DNA of 64,000 nucleotides from BJGV01 sp965205785 (GCA_965205785.1 OZ242188.1:1116001-1180000), one strand, 5' to 3'. Shown: positions 46,847 to 55,843, numbered from the stretch's first letter. Numbers and translations are program-made. Notes: generated by a model from the letters alone, not told the origin.

Positions 46847-46996
46847 ATATGTATAATCCGAAAGTTTTGAAATTTGGCATTATACAGTATGCTAAATGGG
46901 ATATTTATTGGCCTATTACGTTATATCTTAAGACATGGAAAAGAGGTTGTTTAAATGCCATGCTGAGAAAAAAATTCATTTTTTCGTTACAATTGC

Positions 46997-47716
46997 ATGA
47001 TGTCAAAGTTCTTTGCATTAATTCCAGCGGCAGGTTCCGGCTCACGTATGGAAAATAACCTGCCTAAACAATATTTATCACTTGCGGGTAAACCGATGAT
47101 TTACCATGCTGTGCGTACTTTCTGCCTTACTCCTGAGATTACTAGTGTATTTGTTGTTCTTGATTCTGAGGATAGTGAGTGGTCAAAGTATAACTGGTCA
47201 GAATTTTCTAGTAAATTAGTTGTACTTCATTGTGGCGGGGAAACTCGTGCTATGAGTATCTTAAATGGTCTCAAAGCTGTATCGGAAGCATCGTTTATAG
47301 GTGATGATGACTGGGTACTGGTACATGATGCAGCAAGGCCCTGTTTGAGTGAAGAGCTACTTAAAAAATTGTTGAATGAGCTAGCTGATGATGCAGTTGG
47401 TGGGTTATTGGCAGTTCCACTTTCAGATACTCTAAAAAGAAGTGATGCTAATGATCGGGTTCAGAAAACTGAATCCAGGAAAGATTTATGGCAAGCTCAG
47501 ACGCCACAAATGTTTCGTTATAAGCTACTAATGGATGCCTTGTGCAGGCCTGACAGTATAACTATGACTGATGATGCAGGTGCAGTTGAAGCATTGGGTT
47601 CGCATCCTAAGCTGGTTCTTGGAGACGTTCGTAATTTAAAAATAACCTATCCGCAGGACCTGACTTTAGCAGAACTTATACTACGAGCACAGCAAAGGGA
47701 GAATTATGACAAGTGA
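46997..47716 (+). CDS. ispD: 2-C-methyl-D-erythritol 4-phosphate cytidylyltransferase
   Basis: Third step of the MEP isoprenoid pathway. It has the N-terminal nucleotide-binding PAAGSGSRMENNLPKQY and HDAARPCLSEE, and its 239 residues are normal. The start may be either of two adjacent ATG codons, without a strong ribosome binding site. It overlaps ispF by 11 bases, the common ispDF pair. Confidence 0.97.
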   Translation: MMSKFFALIPAAGSGSRMENNLPKQYLSLAGKPMIYHAVRTFCLTPEITSVFVVLDSEDSEWSKYNWSEFSSKLVVLHCGGETRAMSILNGLKAVSEASFIGDDDWVLVHDAARPCLSEELLKKLLNELADDAVGGLLAVPLSDTLKRSDANDRVQKTESRKDLWQAQTPQMFRYKLLMDALCRPDSITMTDDAGAVEALGSHPKLVLGDVRNLKITYPQDLTLAELILRAQQRENYDK

Positions 47717-48212
47717 GATTAGAATTGGACAAGGTACTGATGTACATCAGTTAGTCGAAGGGAGGCAGCTAATCATTGGTGGAGTAGTCATCCCTTTTGA
47801 TAAAGGTTTGTTAGGGCACTCTGACTCCGATGTGTTATTACATGCAATTTGTGACGCATTGTTGGGTGCAGCCGCATTAGGAGATATTGGAAAACATTTT
47901 TCAGATACTAATCCACGCTACAAAAATATTGATAGTCGAATTTTATTGCAAGAAGTTTGTCGTTTATTGGGAGAGAGTCATTACAGAATAATTAATATTG
48001 ATGCGACTATCATTGCACAGGCACCAAAAATGTTGCCACATATTCCAGCCATGATTTCTAACATTTCGCAAGATCTTGGAATACAGGAAAGAAATATTAA
48101 TATTAAAGCAAAGACCGCTGAACATCTTGGCCCGATAGGCAGAGGAGAGGGTATTGAGGCGGAGGCGGTATGCTTGATTTCCAAGATAGATATGGAATAT
48201 CAAAATAGATAA
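47706..48212 (+). CDS. ispF: 2-C-methyl-D-erythritol 2,4-cyclodiphosphate synthase
   Basis: Fifth step of the MEP pathway. The metal-binding GQGTDVHQL near the start, GHSDSDVLLHA, GDIGKHFSDTNP, and the C-terminal GPIGRGEGIEAEA are all present. Its 168 residues are slightly long. GGGAGA lies just before its ATG. It is followed after 6 bases by thpR. Confidence 0.98.
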   Translation: MTSEIRIGQGTDVHQLVEGRQLIIGGVVIPFDKGLLGHSDSDVLLHAICDALLGAAALGDIGKHFSDTNPRYKNIDSRILLQEVCRLLGESHYRIINIDATIIAQAPKMLPHIPAMISNISQDLGIQERNINIKAKTAEHLGPIGRGEGIEAEAVCLISKIDMEYQNR

Positions 48213-48218
48213 GGTGCT

Positions 48219-48788
48219 TTGCTGATACAAGAATTAACATCTGAAAAGAGTGTTCGAGTTTTCTTTGCAATATGGCCAGAAGAGACGATAAGAAAACAAC
48301 TATGTAGTCTGTCCGAGATGCTGGAAGTTACTTGTAGTGGAAGAAGGATGAGAGCAGAAAACATTCATCTTACGTTGGTCTTTCTTGGCGAAATAAGAGC
48401 TAGCCAGCTCGATATACTTCGTTCTGCAGCTAATACAGTTAGGGAGCAAAGTTTTGATTTTATTGTTAACCGTGCTGGCTATTGGAAGTATAGCCGCTTG
48501 GTTTATGCAACAGCGGGGGAAGTGCCACAGAGACTTATTAGATTAGTAGATTTGTTAAAGGCTCACATGCTTGTTAATGGGCTCTCATTTGAAAACAGAA
48601 CTTTCAAGCCACATATAACTCTGGTCAGAAAGGTTAGTCTTAATTATTTACCTAACTCACTGCACTACCTAGATAAACCAATTATCTGGCCCGTAAATGA
48701 TTGGGTTTTAGTAAAATCGGAACAGGCCAGCGACAGAACTGTTTATACACCTATCGGACGCTGGGCCTTAATATCTACTCAAAGATAA
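48219..48788 (+). CDS. thpR: RNA 2',3'-cyclic phosphodiesterase (2H family, ThpR-like)
   Basis: A 189-residue 2H phosphoesterase with the two signature motifs HLTLVFLGE (near residue 49) and HITLVRK (near 130). It was formerly annotated as 2'-5' RNA ligase. The start is TTG at 48219 with AAGGTG upstream. It is likely cotranscribed with ispDF, and its 3' end overlaps the convergent host-attachment gene by 10 bases. Confidence 0.9.
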   Translation: MLIQELTSEKSVRVFFAIWPEETIRKQLCSLSEMLEVTCSGRRMRAENIHLTLVFLGEIRASQLDILRSAANTVREQSFDFIVNRAGYWKYSRLVYATAGEVPQRLIRLVDLLKAHMLVNGLSFENRTFKPHITLVRKVSLNYLPNSLHYLDKPIIWPVNDWVLVKSEQASDRTVYTPIGRWALISTQR

Positions 48789-49225
48789 ATACAGCTTTCC
48801 AAGTGTCTTGTGAGCTGTCTTTTACTTGACTTGGTGTAGTCCTTTTCAAAACTATCACTTACTAAGGTTTTTACATGGCTGTCTAAATTACCGTTAATAA
48901 GTCCCATAAAGGGTGCAGAGGCAACCAGGATAAGGCGCTGGTAACTATTTGCTGTACGTCCATGATCAAGCTCTTTAGCAAGTTTCAGAGCAAAGTGTCT
49001 GGCTTCATTTTGTTTTGGATCAGACGCTGGCATGAAGGAGCCGTGACCATTACCATGACCATGACCATTGTAGTGTCCAGGACGATCTGAAGCTAAGTCA
49101 GAGCCCTTATCCCTGCTAGCGGTGTGCTCAAATTCTTTTAATTTCTGAAGTCCTTTTTTTGGGCCATGGTTTGCATAGAGATGTGCTGCACTTGCATTTG
49201 CGACAAGAATCCACGTAATGCTCAT
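48779..49225 (-). CDS. Host attachment-family protein with a His/Gly-rich loop
   Basis: A 148-residue protein resembling the family annotated as protein required for attachment to host cells. It has the N-terminal WILVANASAAHLY, the RHFALKLAKELDHGR helix, LILVASAPFMGLING, and the C-terminal KDYTKSSKRQLTRHL. The real function is unclear; the family is cytoplasmic-looking and related in fold to release-factor domains. Residues about 51-62 form a His/Gly-rich insertion (HYNGHGHGNGHG) that could bind metal. GGAGGG lies 6 bases before the ATG. A strong hairpin lies just upstream (49252-49290). Confidence 0.8.
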   Translation of the reverse strand: MSITWILVANASAAHLYANHGPKKGLQKLKEFEHTASRDKGSDLASDRPGHYNGHGHGNGHGSFMPASDPKQNEARHFALKLAKELDHGRTANSYQRLILVASAPFMGLINGNLDSHVKTLVSDSFEKDYTKSSKRQLTRHLESCIYL

Positions 49226-49251
49226 ATTAAGCCCTCCATGAAATGATTAAG

Positions 49252-49290
49252 TGCTGGTTAAGGGTAGAGAAAATACCCTTATTACCAGCA
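49252..49290 (-). promoter_or_regulatory. Long inverted repeat before the host-attachment gene
   Basis: TGCTGGT then TAAGGGTA pairs with TACCCTTA then (two-base bulge) ACCAGCA around a GAGAAAA loop: 15 pairs in total. It lies 26 bases upstream of the minus-strand ATG and in the divergent gap with tsaB. There is no T-run, so an operator or mRNA leader structure is more likely than a terminator. Confidence 0.6.
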
Positions 49291-49394
49291 TATCACTGCT
49301 ACAATTAAGTGGACAGTTAATTCCGCACAAAAATTCATTGGAAATTGGATGTCATTGAATTTATTAATTTTCTTCATTTAACAAACTTATCACC

Positions 49395-50066
49395 TTGAAA
49401 ATAATAGCTTTTGATACCTCTTCCAATTACTGTTCAGCAGCACTTTGGATAGATGGCGAGATTTTGAGCCAAAGTATTCTTGCTGAACAGCGGCACTCTG
49501 AACTACTTTTACCGATTTTGCAGGAACTATTGGCAAAAAAAAGGTTGGCATTGGCACAATTGGATGGAATAGCGTTTGGTGCTGGTCCAGGATCATTTAC
49601 TGGGTTACGTATTGCTTGTGGTGTTGCTCAAGGTCTGGCTTTTGGTTCAAGTTTACCCGTAATAGGTATTTCAACGTTAGAGGCGTTAGCACAGCAAGCT
49701 GGAAGTAATAGTGTGATTACAGCAATTGACGCTCATATGGGCGAAATTTATCATGCAGCATATGTCAAATCATTTGATAGCTGGGAAACCGCAAGTATTC
49801 CAACACTTTGCTTGCCACGATATGCACCATTAATTTCAGGAAACAATTGGGTTGGATGTGGCAGTGCTTTCGACAAATATTATGATGAATTGAAGAGTCA
49901 TTATGGCAGTAGTATTAGTCATTTTGAGAGCGGTTTTGTTCCTCACGCGCGTGAGATAGTTCAATTAGCTGAAAAAGGTTTTAGAAAGGGGCTTGGAGTT
50001 GATCCAGCAAATGTTACTCCAATTTATATTCGCAATAAAATAGCGTTAAAGGAAAGTGAAAGATGA
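49395..50066 (+). CDS. tsaB: tRNA threonylcarbamoyladenosine biosynthesis protein TsaB
   Basis: Partner of TsaD/TsaE in making t6A37 on ANN-decoding tRNAs. An ASKHA-fold protein of 223 residues starting KIIAFDTSSNYCSAAL, with FGAGPGSFTGLRIACGVAQGLAF. The start is TTG at 49395. It overlaps rimI by 4 bases (ATGA), the common tsaB-rimI pairing. Confidence 0.96.
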   Translation: MKIIAFDTSSNYCSAALWIDGEILSQSILAEQRHSELLLPILQELLAKKRLALAQLDGIAFGAGPGSFTGLRIACGVAQGLAFGSSLPVIGISTLEALAQQAGSNSVITAIDAHMGEIYHAAYVKSFDSWETASIPTLCLPRYAPLISGNNWVGCGSAFDKYYDELKSHYGSSISHFESGFVPHAREIVQLAEKGFRKGLGVDPANVTPIYIRNKIALKESER

Positions 50067-50524
50067 GTGCCCAATTAGAAGAAATACCGAAAATCAGGAA
50101 AATGCTCGTGAAAGATCTAGATGAAGTTATACTAATTGAGCAAGAGGTTTTCCTTTTTCCTTGGACGCGAGGTAATTTTGGCGATTCAATAAGCTCTGGA
50201 TATCAGTGTTATGTACTAGAGGTGAATAGTCATATTCTTGGTTATGGTGTAATGACAACTGGTTTAGGTGAAGCTCACATACTAACACTGAGTATTGCAT
50301 CAGAATGTCAAAGAGAAGGATTAGGAGAGAAATTATTGCAGTATTTTATTTCACTCGCTAAAGAGTATCAGGCACAATCTATATTTTTAGAAGTACGTAA
50401 ATCAAATCTTGGTGCTGCAAAATTGTATGAGCGGATAGGTTTTAGACAAGTTGCAACTCGTGCAGGATATTACCCTGCAATGGGTGGACGCGAGGATGCA
50501 ATTGTTATGGAGTTGATTATATGA
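50063..50524 (+). CDS. rimI: Ribosomal protein S18-alanine N-acetyltransferase-like GNAT
   Basis: A 153-residue GNAT acetyltransferase with the acetyl-CoA loop SECQREGLGEKLLQ and the LEVRKSNLGAAKLYERIGF motif typical of RimI. It acetylates the N-terminus of S18 in E. coli. It is coupled by ATGA overlaps both to tsaB before and udg after. Confidence 0.94.
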   Translation: MSAQLEEIPKIRKMLVKDLDEVILIEQEVFLFPWTRGNFGDSISSGYQCYVLEVNSHILGYGVMTTGLGEAHILTLSIASECQREGLGEKLLQYFISLAKEYQAQSIFLEVRKSNLGAAKLYERIGFRQVATRAGYYPAMGGREDAIVMELII

Positions 50525-51231
50525 GTGCCAGGCGCCAAGAAATACTTAAAGAGCTAGGATTAATTCCACTGTGGCGTCATAGAGAAAATGGACAAATCAG
50601 TAGTAAAGTAAAGGCATCCAATTTATCTGTTGCAGAAAAAGATGATAGACGTTTTAGAATTTTACATTCGGACTGGGCTCAACTCAAAGTAAATGTAGCT
50701 AGCTGCACTAGTTGTTCATTGTGTCAGGATCGTACCAAAACTGTATTTGGTGTAGGAGATGAGAATGCTAATTGGATGTGTGTAGGTGAAGCACCAGGTC
50801 TAGAAGAGGATATTCGGGGGGAGCCTTTTATCGGCCCAGCAGGGAAATTGTTAGATAACATGCTAGAAGCCATTAGCCTGAAACGTGGTAAGAATATTTA
50901 TATTGCAAACATTGTCAAATGTAGGCCACCTGGTAATAGAAACCCAGACTATAGTGAAGCGCAGCAGTGTGAACCCTTTCTTACAAGACAAATTGAGCTA
51001 ATCAAACCTAAATTAATTATAGCTTTGGGGAAAGTTGCGGCACAGAATCTTCTGAATACGAATGGTACTATTGCTAGTTTGCGTGGTAAGTTACATAAAT
51101 ACTCTGGCATTCCATTAATTGTTACCTATCATCCAGCCTATCTGTTACGGATACAGCCGGACAAGGCAAAGGTATGGGAAGATTTATGTTTTGCAAAAAA
51201 TATAATGCAAAAATTAGAAAAGAATTTTTAA
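50521..51231 (+). CDS. Uracil-DNA glycosylase, family 4 (iron-sulfur)
   Basis: Removes uracil from DNA. Its 236 residues have an N-terminal extension (about 1-60), then CTSCSLC, the active-site region GEAPGLEEDIRGEPFIGPAGKLLDNML, further cysteines in VKCRPPGNRNP and QQCEPFL that complete a 4Fe-4S site, and HPAYLLR. It is often placed beside rimI/tsaB in betaproteobacteria. The last gene of a tsaB-rimI-udg operon; its stop overlaps that of convergent lplT. Confidence 0.95.
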   Translation: MSARRQEILKELGLIPLWRHRENGQISSKVKASNLSVAEKDDRRFRILHSDWAQLKVNVASCTSCSLCQDRTKTVFGVGDENANWMCVGEAPGLEEDIRGEPFIGPAGKLLDNMLEAISLKRGKNIYIANIVKCRPPGNRNPDYSEAQQCEPFLTRQIELIKPKLIIALGKVAAQNLLNTNGTIASLRGKLHKYSGIPLIVTYHPAYLLRIQPDKAKVWEDLCFAKNIMQKLEKNF

Positions 51232-52502
51232 AGCTTCTTGTGAGCACCAATTAGGTGTAAAGAGTCTTCTTTACTTTGGTTCAATTTGTGCCAACGACGT
51301 ATCAGAGTCATAGTTATGGCCACAAATGAGCCAAACATAATAATTACAGAGTAAACATGTACTTCAAAACTGACCAGTAAAGCATACATTGTTAACATGA
51401 CGAGGATACTCAAGTTTTCATTAAAGTTTTGTACTGCAATAGAATGACCTGCTCCCATCAGAATATGCCCACGATGTTGTAGTAGTGCATTCATTGGAAC
51501 TACAAAGAATCCAGCCAAGCCACCAATTAGCATTAGTAAAACGATCGCAATCCATAGTTGGTGAACTATTGTCATGGCCATTACAACTATACCCATAGCT
51601 ATACCAAGCGGTATTACTCTGACCGATTGTTTTAGAGATATTAGCCGTGCAGCCAATACTGCCCCAATAGCAATTCCTACGGCTACTACACCTTGTAATT
51701 GTGCTGCTTTATTTAAAGGATAGTCGAGAGCAATTTCAGCCCATTTCAATACAATAAATTGTAGTGTAGCACCTGCGCCCCAGAATAAGGTTGTGACAGC
51801 GAGTGAGATTTGTCCAAGCTTATCAGTCCAGAGTAACTTGATACAATGCCAAAATTCATGTACCAAAAAGAATGGGTTTTTATTGATAATACGGTGATCA
51901 ACTCCTGTATCCGGTATGTATAGATTGAAAATGGCAGCAATGCTATAGAACACAGCAATAAATAAAATAGAGGCTTCTGGAATTGTATCTATACCAATAT
52001 CGATGTAAGGAAAATCAAATTCTAAAAATACTGCTGCAACTGTTGGTGTAATTAATACACCACCTAAAACTGTTCCAAGGATAATAGAAGCTACAGTTAA
52101 TCCTTCAATCCAACCATTAGCAATTACTAATTTTTCTGGAGGTAGCAACTCAGTAAGAATTCCATATTTGGCTGGAGAGTATGCGGCAGCACCTAGTCCT
52201 ACAACAGCATATGCTGCAAGAGCAAAATATTGATGAGAAGCCAAGAAAAGTAAGCCACAACCAGTAATCTTGATGGCATTACTTATAAACATTACTTTTC
52301 CCTTAGCCATGGAATCAGCAAATGCTGCTACAAAAGGTGCAAGAATTACATAGAACAATACAAAGACAAACTTAAGCATAGGGGTGAGATATGCTGGGGC
52401 ATGAAGATCTATCAGTAGTGCAATAGCAATAACCAACAATGCATTGTCAGCCAACGATGAGAAGAACTGTGCTGCCATGATAGTATAAAACCCACGTTTC
52501 AA
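51228..52502 (-). CDS. lplT: Lysophospholipid transporter LplT (MFS)
   Basis: A 424-residue major-facilitator protein with about 12 hydrophobic segments. Its start GFYTIMAAQFFSSLADNALLVIA is characteristic of LplT. It flips lysophospholipids inward for reacylation, in E. coli by the adjacent Aas, but no aas gene is next to it here. The start is TTG at 52502 with GGAGAG 6 bases upstream. The 258-base gap upstream to alr shows no gene. Confidence 0.92.
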   Translation of the reverse strand: MKRGFYTIMAAQFFSSLADNALLVIAIALLIDLHAPAYLTPMLKFVFVLFYVILAPFVAAFADSMAKGKVMFISNAIKITGCGLLFLASHQYFALAAYAVVGLGAAAYSPAKYGILTELLPPEKLVIANGWIEGLTVASIILGTVLGGVLITPTVAAVFLEFDFPYIDIGIDTIPEASILFIAVFYSIAAIFNLYIPDTGVDHRIINKNPFFLVHEFWHCIKLLWTDKLGQISLAVTTLFWGAGATLQFIVLKWAEIALDYPLNKAAQLQGVVAVGIAIGAVLAARLISLKQSVRVIPLGIAMGIVVMAMTIVHQLWIAIVLLMLIGGLAGFFVVPMNALLQHRGHILMGAGHSIAVQNFNENLSILVMLTMYALLVSFEVHVYSVIIMFGSFVAITMTLIRRWHKLNQSKEDSLHLIGAHKKL

Positions 52503-52760
52503 GTTATTCTCTCCAGATTGTCGTTAGGTATGTTTTGAAAGTTTCCACAGATATTCACATCTTTCTAGGCTGCAGATTTATAACACGAATCAGCTCCATC
52601 GACCAATGCAATCATTATAAGCTACTGCCTACCTGTAAGATTCTTAGTAAGCACTACCCTATATACAAAATTTGTGATTGAATGATGTGTAAGACCCTCA
52701 GTATGTATTTTACTTGTATGTTTACTAGATAAGCGATAAATATTTTTAAATAATAAGCAA

Positions 52761-53834
52761 ATGCCACGTCCTATTCATGCCTTGATTGATCACTCCGCAC
52801 TTGAACACAATCTTTCTGTTGTTCGTCGCTATGCTTCACGCTCAAAAGTAATGGCGGTGATAAAAGCAGATGCATACGGACATGGATTATTACGTGCAGC
52901 TGAAGCTTTTAAGAGTGCAGATGGCTTTGCAATTTTGGAATTAGATGCAGCCATACGCTTACGAGAAGCCGGTTATCGAAATACTATATTATTAATTGAA
53001 GGATACTTTTCTAGGTCGGAATTGGAGTTGTTTGAACGCTATCAGTTTTGTACTGTAATACATAATAGTGAGCAGTTGGAGATGCTATCTGCTTATAAAC
53101 GCCCCAAGGGGCTAGATGTTTTTCTGAAGCTAAACACAGGTATGAACCGCTTAGGATTTACTCCTCAGCAGTTTCCTGCAGCTATAGAATTACTGAAATC
53201 TAGTCCTGTTGTTGGTCAAATAACATTGATGACACATTTTGCTTGTGCAGATGAACACAAGGAAAAGAATGGGGTTACAGATCAACTGCAATGCTTTAAT
53301 ACTATTACTGCAAATTTGAATTTGCCACGCTCACTAGCTAACTCTGCAGCTATTTTGCGTTATCCTGAAACCCATGCTAACTGGGTGCGCCCTGGAATAA
53401 TGCTATATGGTGCGTCACCGTTTTCTGATACATCTGCAAGTAAATTAGATTTACGTCCGGCTATGACACTAAGTAGTAAAGTTATTGCAGTGCAGTACCT
53501 CCATTCTGGAGATAAGGTTGGATATGGACAAACTTTTTGTGCAGACCGTTCCATGCGTGTGGGTATTGTTGCAGGTGGGTACGCAGACGGATACCCGCGG
53601 CATGCACCTATTGGCACACCAGTAATAGTTAACGGGACACGCACTCGTATTATTGGACGAGTGTCTATGGATATGTTGCATGTAGATTTGAGTGAGATAG
53701 AAAATGCGGGAGTTGGGAGCCCTGTTATACTTTGGGGGAAAGGAATTTCTGTAGACGAAGTAGCACAGTCAGCTGGTACAATTAGTTATGAATTATTATG
53801 TTCATTAGCCCAGCGAGTAAAGATAGAAACGTAA
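52761..53834 (+). CDS. alr: Alanine racemase
   Basis: PLP enzyme making D-alanine for peptidoglycan. The PLP lysine is K35 in AVIKADAYGHG. The second catalytic tyrosine region is seen as DKVGYGQTF, with GRVSMDMLHVDLS near the end. Its 357 residues are normal. There is no clear ribosome binding site before ATG 52761. It is followed by a symmetrical inverted repeat shared with the convergent parvulin gene. Confidence 0.97.
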   Translation: MPRPIHALIDHSALEHNLSVVRRYASRSKVMAVIKADAYGHGLLRAAEAFKSADGFAILELDAAIRLREAGYRNTILLIEGYFSRSELELFERYQFCTVIHNSEQLEMLSAYKRPKGLDVFLKLNTGMNRLGFTPQQFPAAIELLKSSPVVGQITLMTHFACADEHKEKNGVTDQLQCFNTITANLNLPRSLANSAAILRYPETHANWVRPGIMLYGASPFSDTSASKLDLRPAMTLSSKVIAVQYLHSGDKVGYGQTFCADRSMRVGIVAGGYADGYPRHAPIGTPVIVNGTRTRIIGRVSMDMLHVDLSEIENAGVGSPVILWGKGISVDEVAQSAGTISYELLCSLAQRVKIET

Positions 53835-53842
53835 ATTAAATA

Positions 53843-53890
53843 TAATTTCAAAGAAAAATCTGGTCAGAGACCTCTTTCTCTTTGAAATTA
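53843..53890. terminator. Inverted repeat between convergent alr and the parvulin gene
   Basis: TAATTTCAAAGA and TCTTTGAAATTA form a perfect 12-pair arm with a 24-base interior. The AT-rich arms can serve as a bidirectional terminator for the two converging genes. No long T-run follows, so strength is uncertain. Confidence 0.5.
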
Positions 53891-53903
53891 TTAAATACTA
53901 TTA

Positions 53904-54695
53904 CTATTCAATTTTAGCCTTACCACGTAATTCTTCAAGATAAGCTTGAAATTTTCGTTGTAGTACACGTTGCTGGACTTTCTGTTTGACTTCAGCAAAT
54001 GGTGGTATTTTTAGAGGACGCATGCCATCAAGTCTAATTACATGCCAACCAAAAGAAGTTTTTACAGGGTTTTGTGTTATTTCACCATTTTTTAACTTGA
54101 CCAGAGCTTCTGCGAACGGCTGAGTATAGCTTCTGGCAGAAGACCAACCTAGTTCACCACCCTTGTTCTTAGATCCATCATCTGTTGATTTGTCCTTGGC
54201 AATTTGTTCAAATTTACCCCCTTTCTTGAGCTTTGCAATGATATCTTTTGCTTCAGCCTCAGTACTAACCAGAATGTGACGTGGATTATATTCTTGATCA
54301 CCCATAGATGCCGCGCTTACTGCTTGATATTCATCACGAAGCTCTTTCTCAGCTGGATTATTATTTTTTATAAAATCAGCTTGAAGTGCCCTGATCAAGA
54401 CAGACTGACGAGTAATCATAATTTGTGTTGAGATGTCAGGATCTTTATCAAGTTTTTTTCTTATGGCTTCCTGAGCAAGCACCTCCTGTTTTATAAGGTC
54501 ATCTCGTATAGCCTTTCTGGTTTCAGGAGTATCTTTCTGACCTTGAGAAGTAAGACCCTTCATTACTAATTCTAGGCGTGACATTGGAATGGCAACTCCA
54601 TTTACCTTAGCTAAGGGTGCCGCATGAGTCGTAGTGACAACTAAAAAGCTAGAAACACAAAGTACTATTAATTGCAAAAATTTAATCAGTTGCAT
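53904..54695 (-). CDS. Periplasmic peptidyl-prolyl cis-trans isomerase (parvulin type)
   Basis: A 263-residue SurA/PrsA-like foldase. It has a signal peptide (about 1-25, ending in THA), an N-terminal helical chaperone part, and one parvulin domain (about 137-230; YNPRHILVS, GGELGWSSA, TSFGWHVIRLD). It follows bolA in the conserved yciB-yciI-bolA-parvulin order. Confidence 0.94.
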   Translation of the reverse strand: MQLIKFLQLIVLCVSSFLVVTTTHAAPLAKVNGVAIPMSRLELVMKGLTSQGQKDTPETRKAIRDDLIKQEVLAQEAIRKKLDKDPDISTQIMITRQSVLIRALQADFIKNNNPAEKELRDEYQAVSAASMGDQEYNPRHILVSTEAEAKDIIAKLKKGGKFEQIAKDKSTDDGSKNKGGELGWSSARSYTQPFAEALVKLKNGEITQNPVKTSFGWHVIRLDGMRPLKIPPFAEVKQKVQQRVLQRKFQAYLEELRGKAKIE

Positions 54696-54726
54696 TAGAG
54701 TTCCTTCTTAGTAAATTAAATCAAAA

Positions 54727-54990
54727 CTAAATTTCTTCGGGAGTATACGCCTTTATACTTAGTGCGTGAATATCTCTTTCCATCATTTCTCCTAGAGCAG
54801 CATATATCATTCTATGCCTTTCCATAGTAGATTTTTCATAAAAATTACCTGAAACAATGGTAAGAAGAAAATGGCCGCCACTATTTTTCGCCCCTTCGTG
54901 GCCTATATGTTTGCTACTTTCATCAAGGATTTCAATCTTTTCCGGTCTGAGGATAGTAAGCTTCTGTTTAATAATTGTGATTGTGTTCAT
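54727..54990 (-). CDS. bolA: BolA-family protein
   Basis: An 87-residue BolA/IbaG-like protein with the stress-morphogen fold. Key segments are HIGHEGAKNSGGHFLLTIVS and the ERHRMIYAALGEMM helix. It likely works with monothiol glutaredoxins in Fe-S trafficking or as a regulator. It overlaps yciI by 4 bases. Confidence 0.93.
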   Translation of the reverse strand: MNTITIIKQKLTILRPEKIEILDESSKHIGHEGAKNSGGHFLLTIVSGNFYEKSTMERHRMIYAALGEMMERDIHALSIKAYTPEEI

Positions 54991-55289
54991 TCTGGTAAAA
55001 CTTTCTTAAATGGACTGACCGTAACCTTTGCATATACCCCTGAAATTAGATATGGGTCACTCTCTGCCCAGATTTGAGCTGCTTCTAGTGATATAAACTC
55101 TGCTACAATCAGGCTTCCAGTAAAGCCAGCTGGGCCAGGGTCTGAACTATCAATTGCAGGGTATGGCCCAGCCAAAATCAGGCGACCTTCATTTTGTAAT
55201 TCCTTAATACGTTTTAGATGGGCAGGTCTTGAGGACATACGTTTTTTTAGACTATTTGGAGCGTCTTCGCCATTTATGACGTAAAGCAT
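54987..55289 (-). CDS. YciI-family protein
   Basis: A 100-residue YCII-domain protein. The family consists of small dimeric ferredoxin-like proteins of uncertain function. The His of HLKRIKELQ and the aspartate in WAESDPYLISGVY are conserved family features. The ATG at 55289 overlaps the yciB stop by one base; a GTG one codon earlier is also possible. Confidence 0.93.
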   Translation of the reverse strand: MLYVINGEDAPNSLKKRMSSRPAHLKRIKELQNEGRLILAGPYPAIDSSDPGPAGFTGSLIVAEFISLEAAQIWAESDPYLISGVYAKVTVSPFKKVLPE

Positions 55290-55834
55290 CACGTGTTACT
55301 GTCCTCATTTTCAGTTATAAACCTTCCTAGCATAAGCCCTTGCAGTACAACAAATACTAGCATTAGTCCCGTTGATCCAAATAGCTTGAAATTTACCCAA
55401 GTATCAGTAGGGTAGTTAAAAGCAACATAAAGATTAATCACACCCATCAATGCGAAGAATATTGCCCAACTAAGATTAAGATTACCCCATACTTTTTCGG
55501 GTAATGATATTTTACTTCCTAACATAGCTCGAATCAGATTTTTCTTAAATGCAGCATGTGAAATTAGTAGTGCACTAGTGAATACCCAATATAATACGGT
55601 TGGTTTCCATTTAATAAAAGTTTCATCTTTTAATATTAGCGTTGCACTACCGAAAATAACAATAATTATTAGGCTTATCCATTGCATGTTCTCTACTTTG
55701 TGATGACGAAACCAAGTCCATGCAATTTGTATAAAAGTTGCAACAATAGCTACAGCAGTTGCTGCATAAATGCCATAAAGTTTAAATGCTATAAAGAATA
55801 ATATGACCGGAAAAAGGTCAAAAAGAAATTTCAT
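55289..55834 (-). CDS. yciB: Septation protein A/inner-membrane protein YciB
   Basis: A 181-residue integral membrane protein with five hydrophobic segments, starting MKFLFDLFPVILFFIAFK and containing LNLSWAIFFALMGVINLYVAF. It is involved in cell-envelope integrity and septation in gammaproteobacteria (also named IspZ). It starts the yciB-yciI-bolA-parvulin operon. Confidence 0.95.
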   Translation of the reverse strand: MKFLFDLFPVILFFIAFKLYGIYAATAVAIVATFIQIAWTWFRHHKVENMQWISLIIIVIFGSATLILKDETFIKWKPTVLYWVFTSALLISHAAFKKNLIRAMLGSKISLPEKVWGNLNLSWAIFFALMGVINLYVAFNYPTDTWVNFKLFGSTGLMLVFVVLQGLMLGRFITENEDSNT

Positions 55835-55843
55835 AAATTTAAA

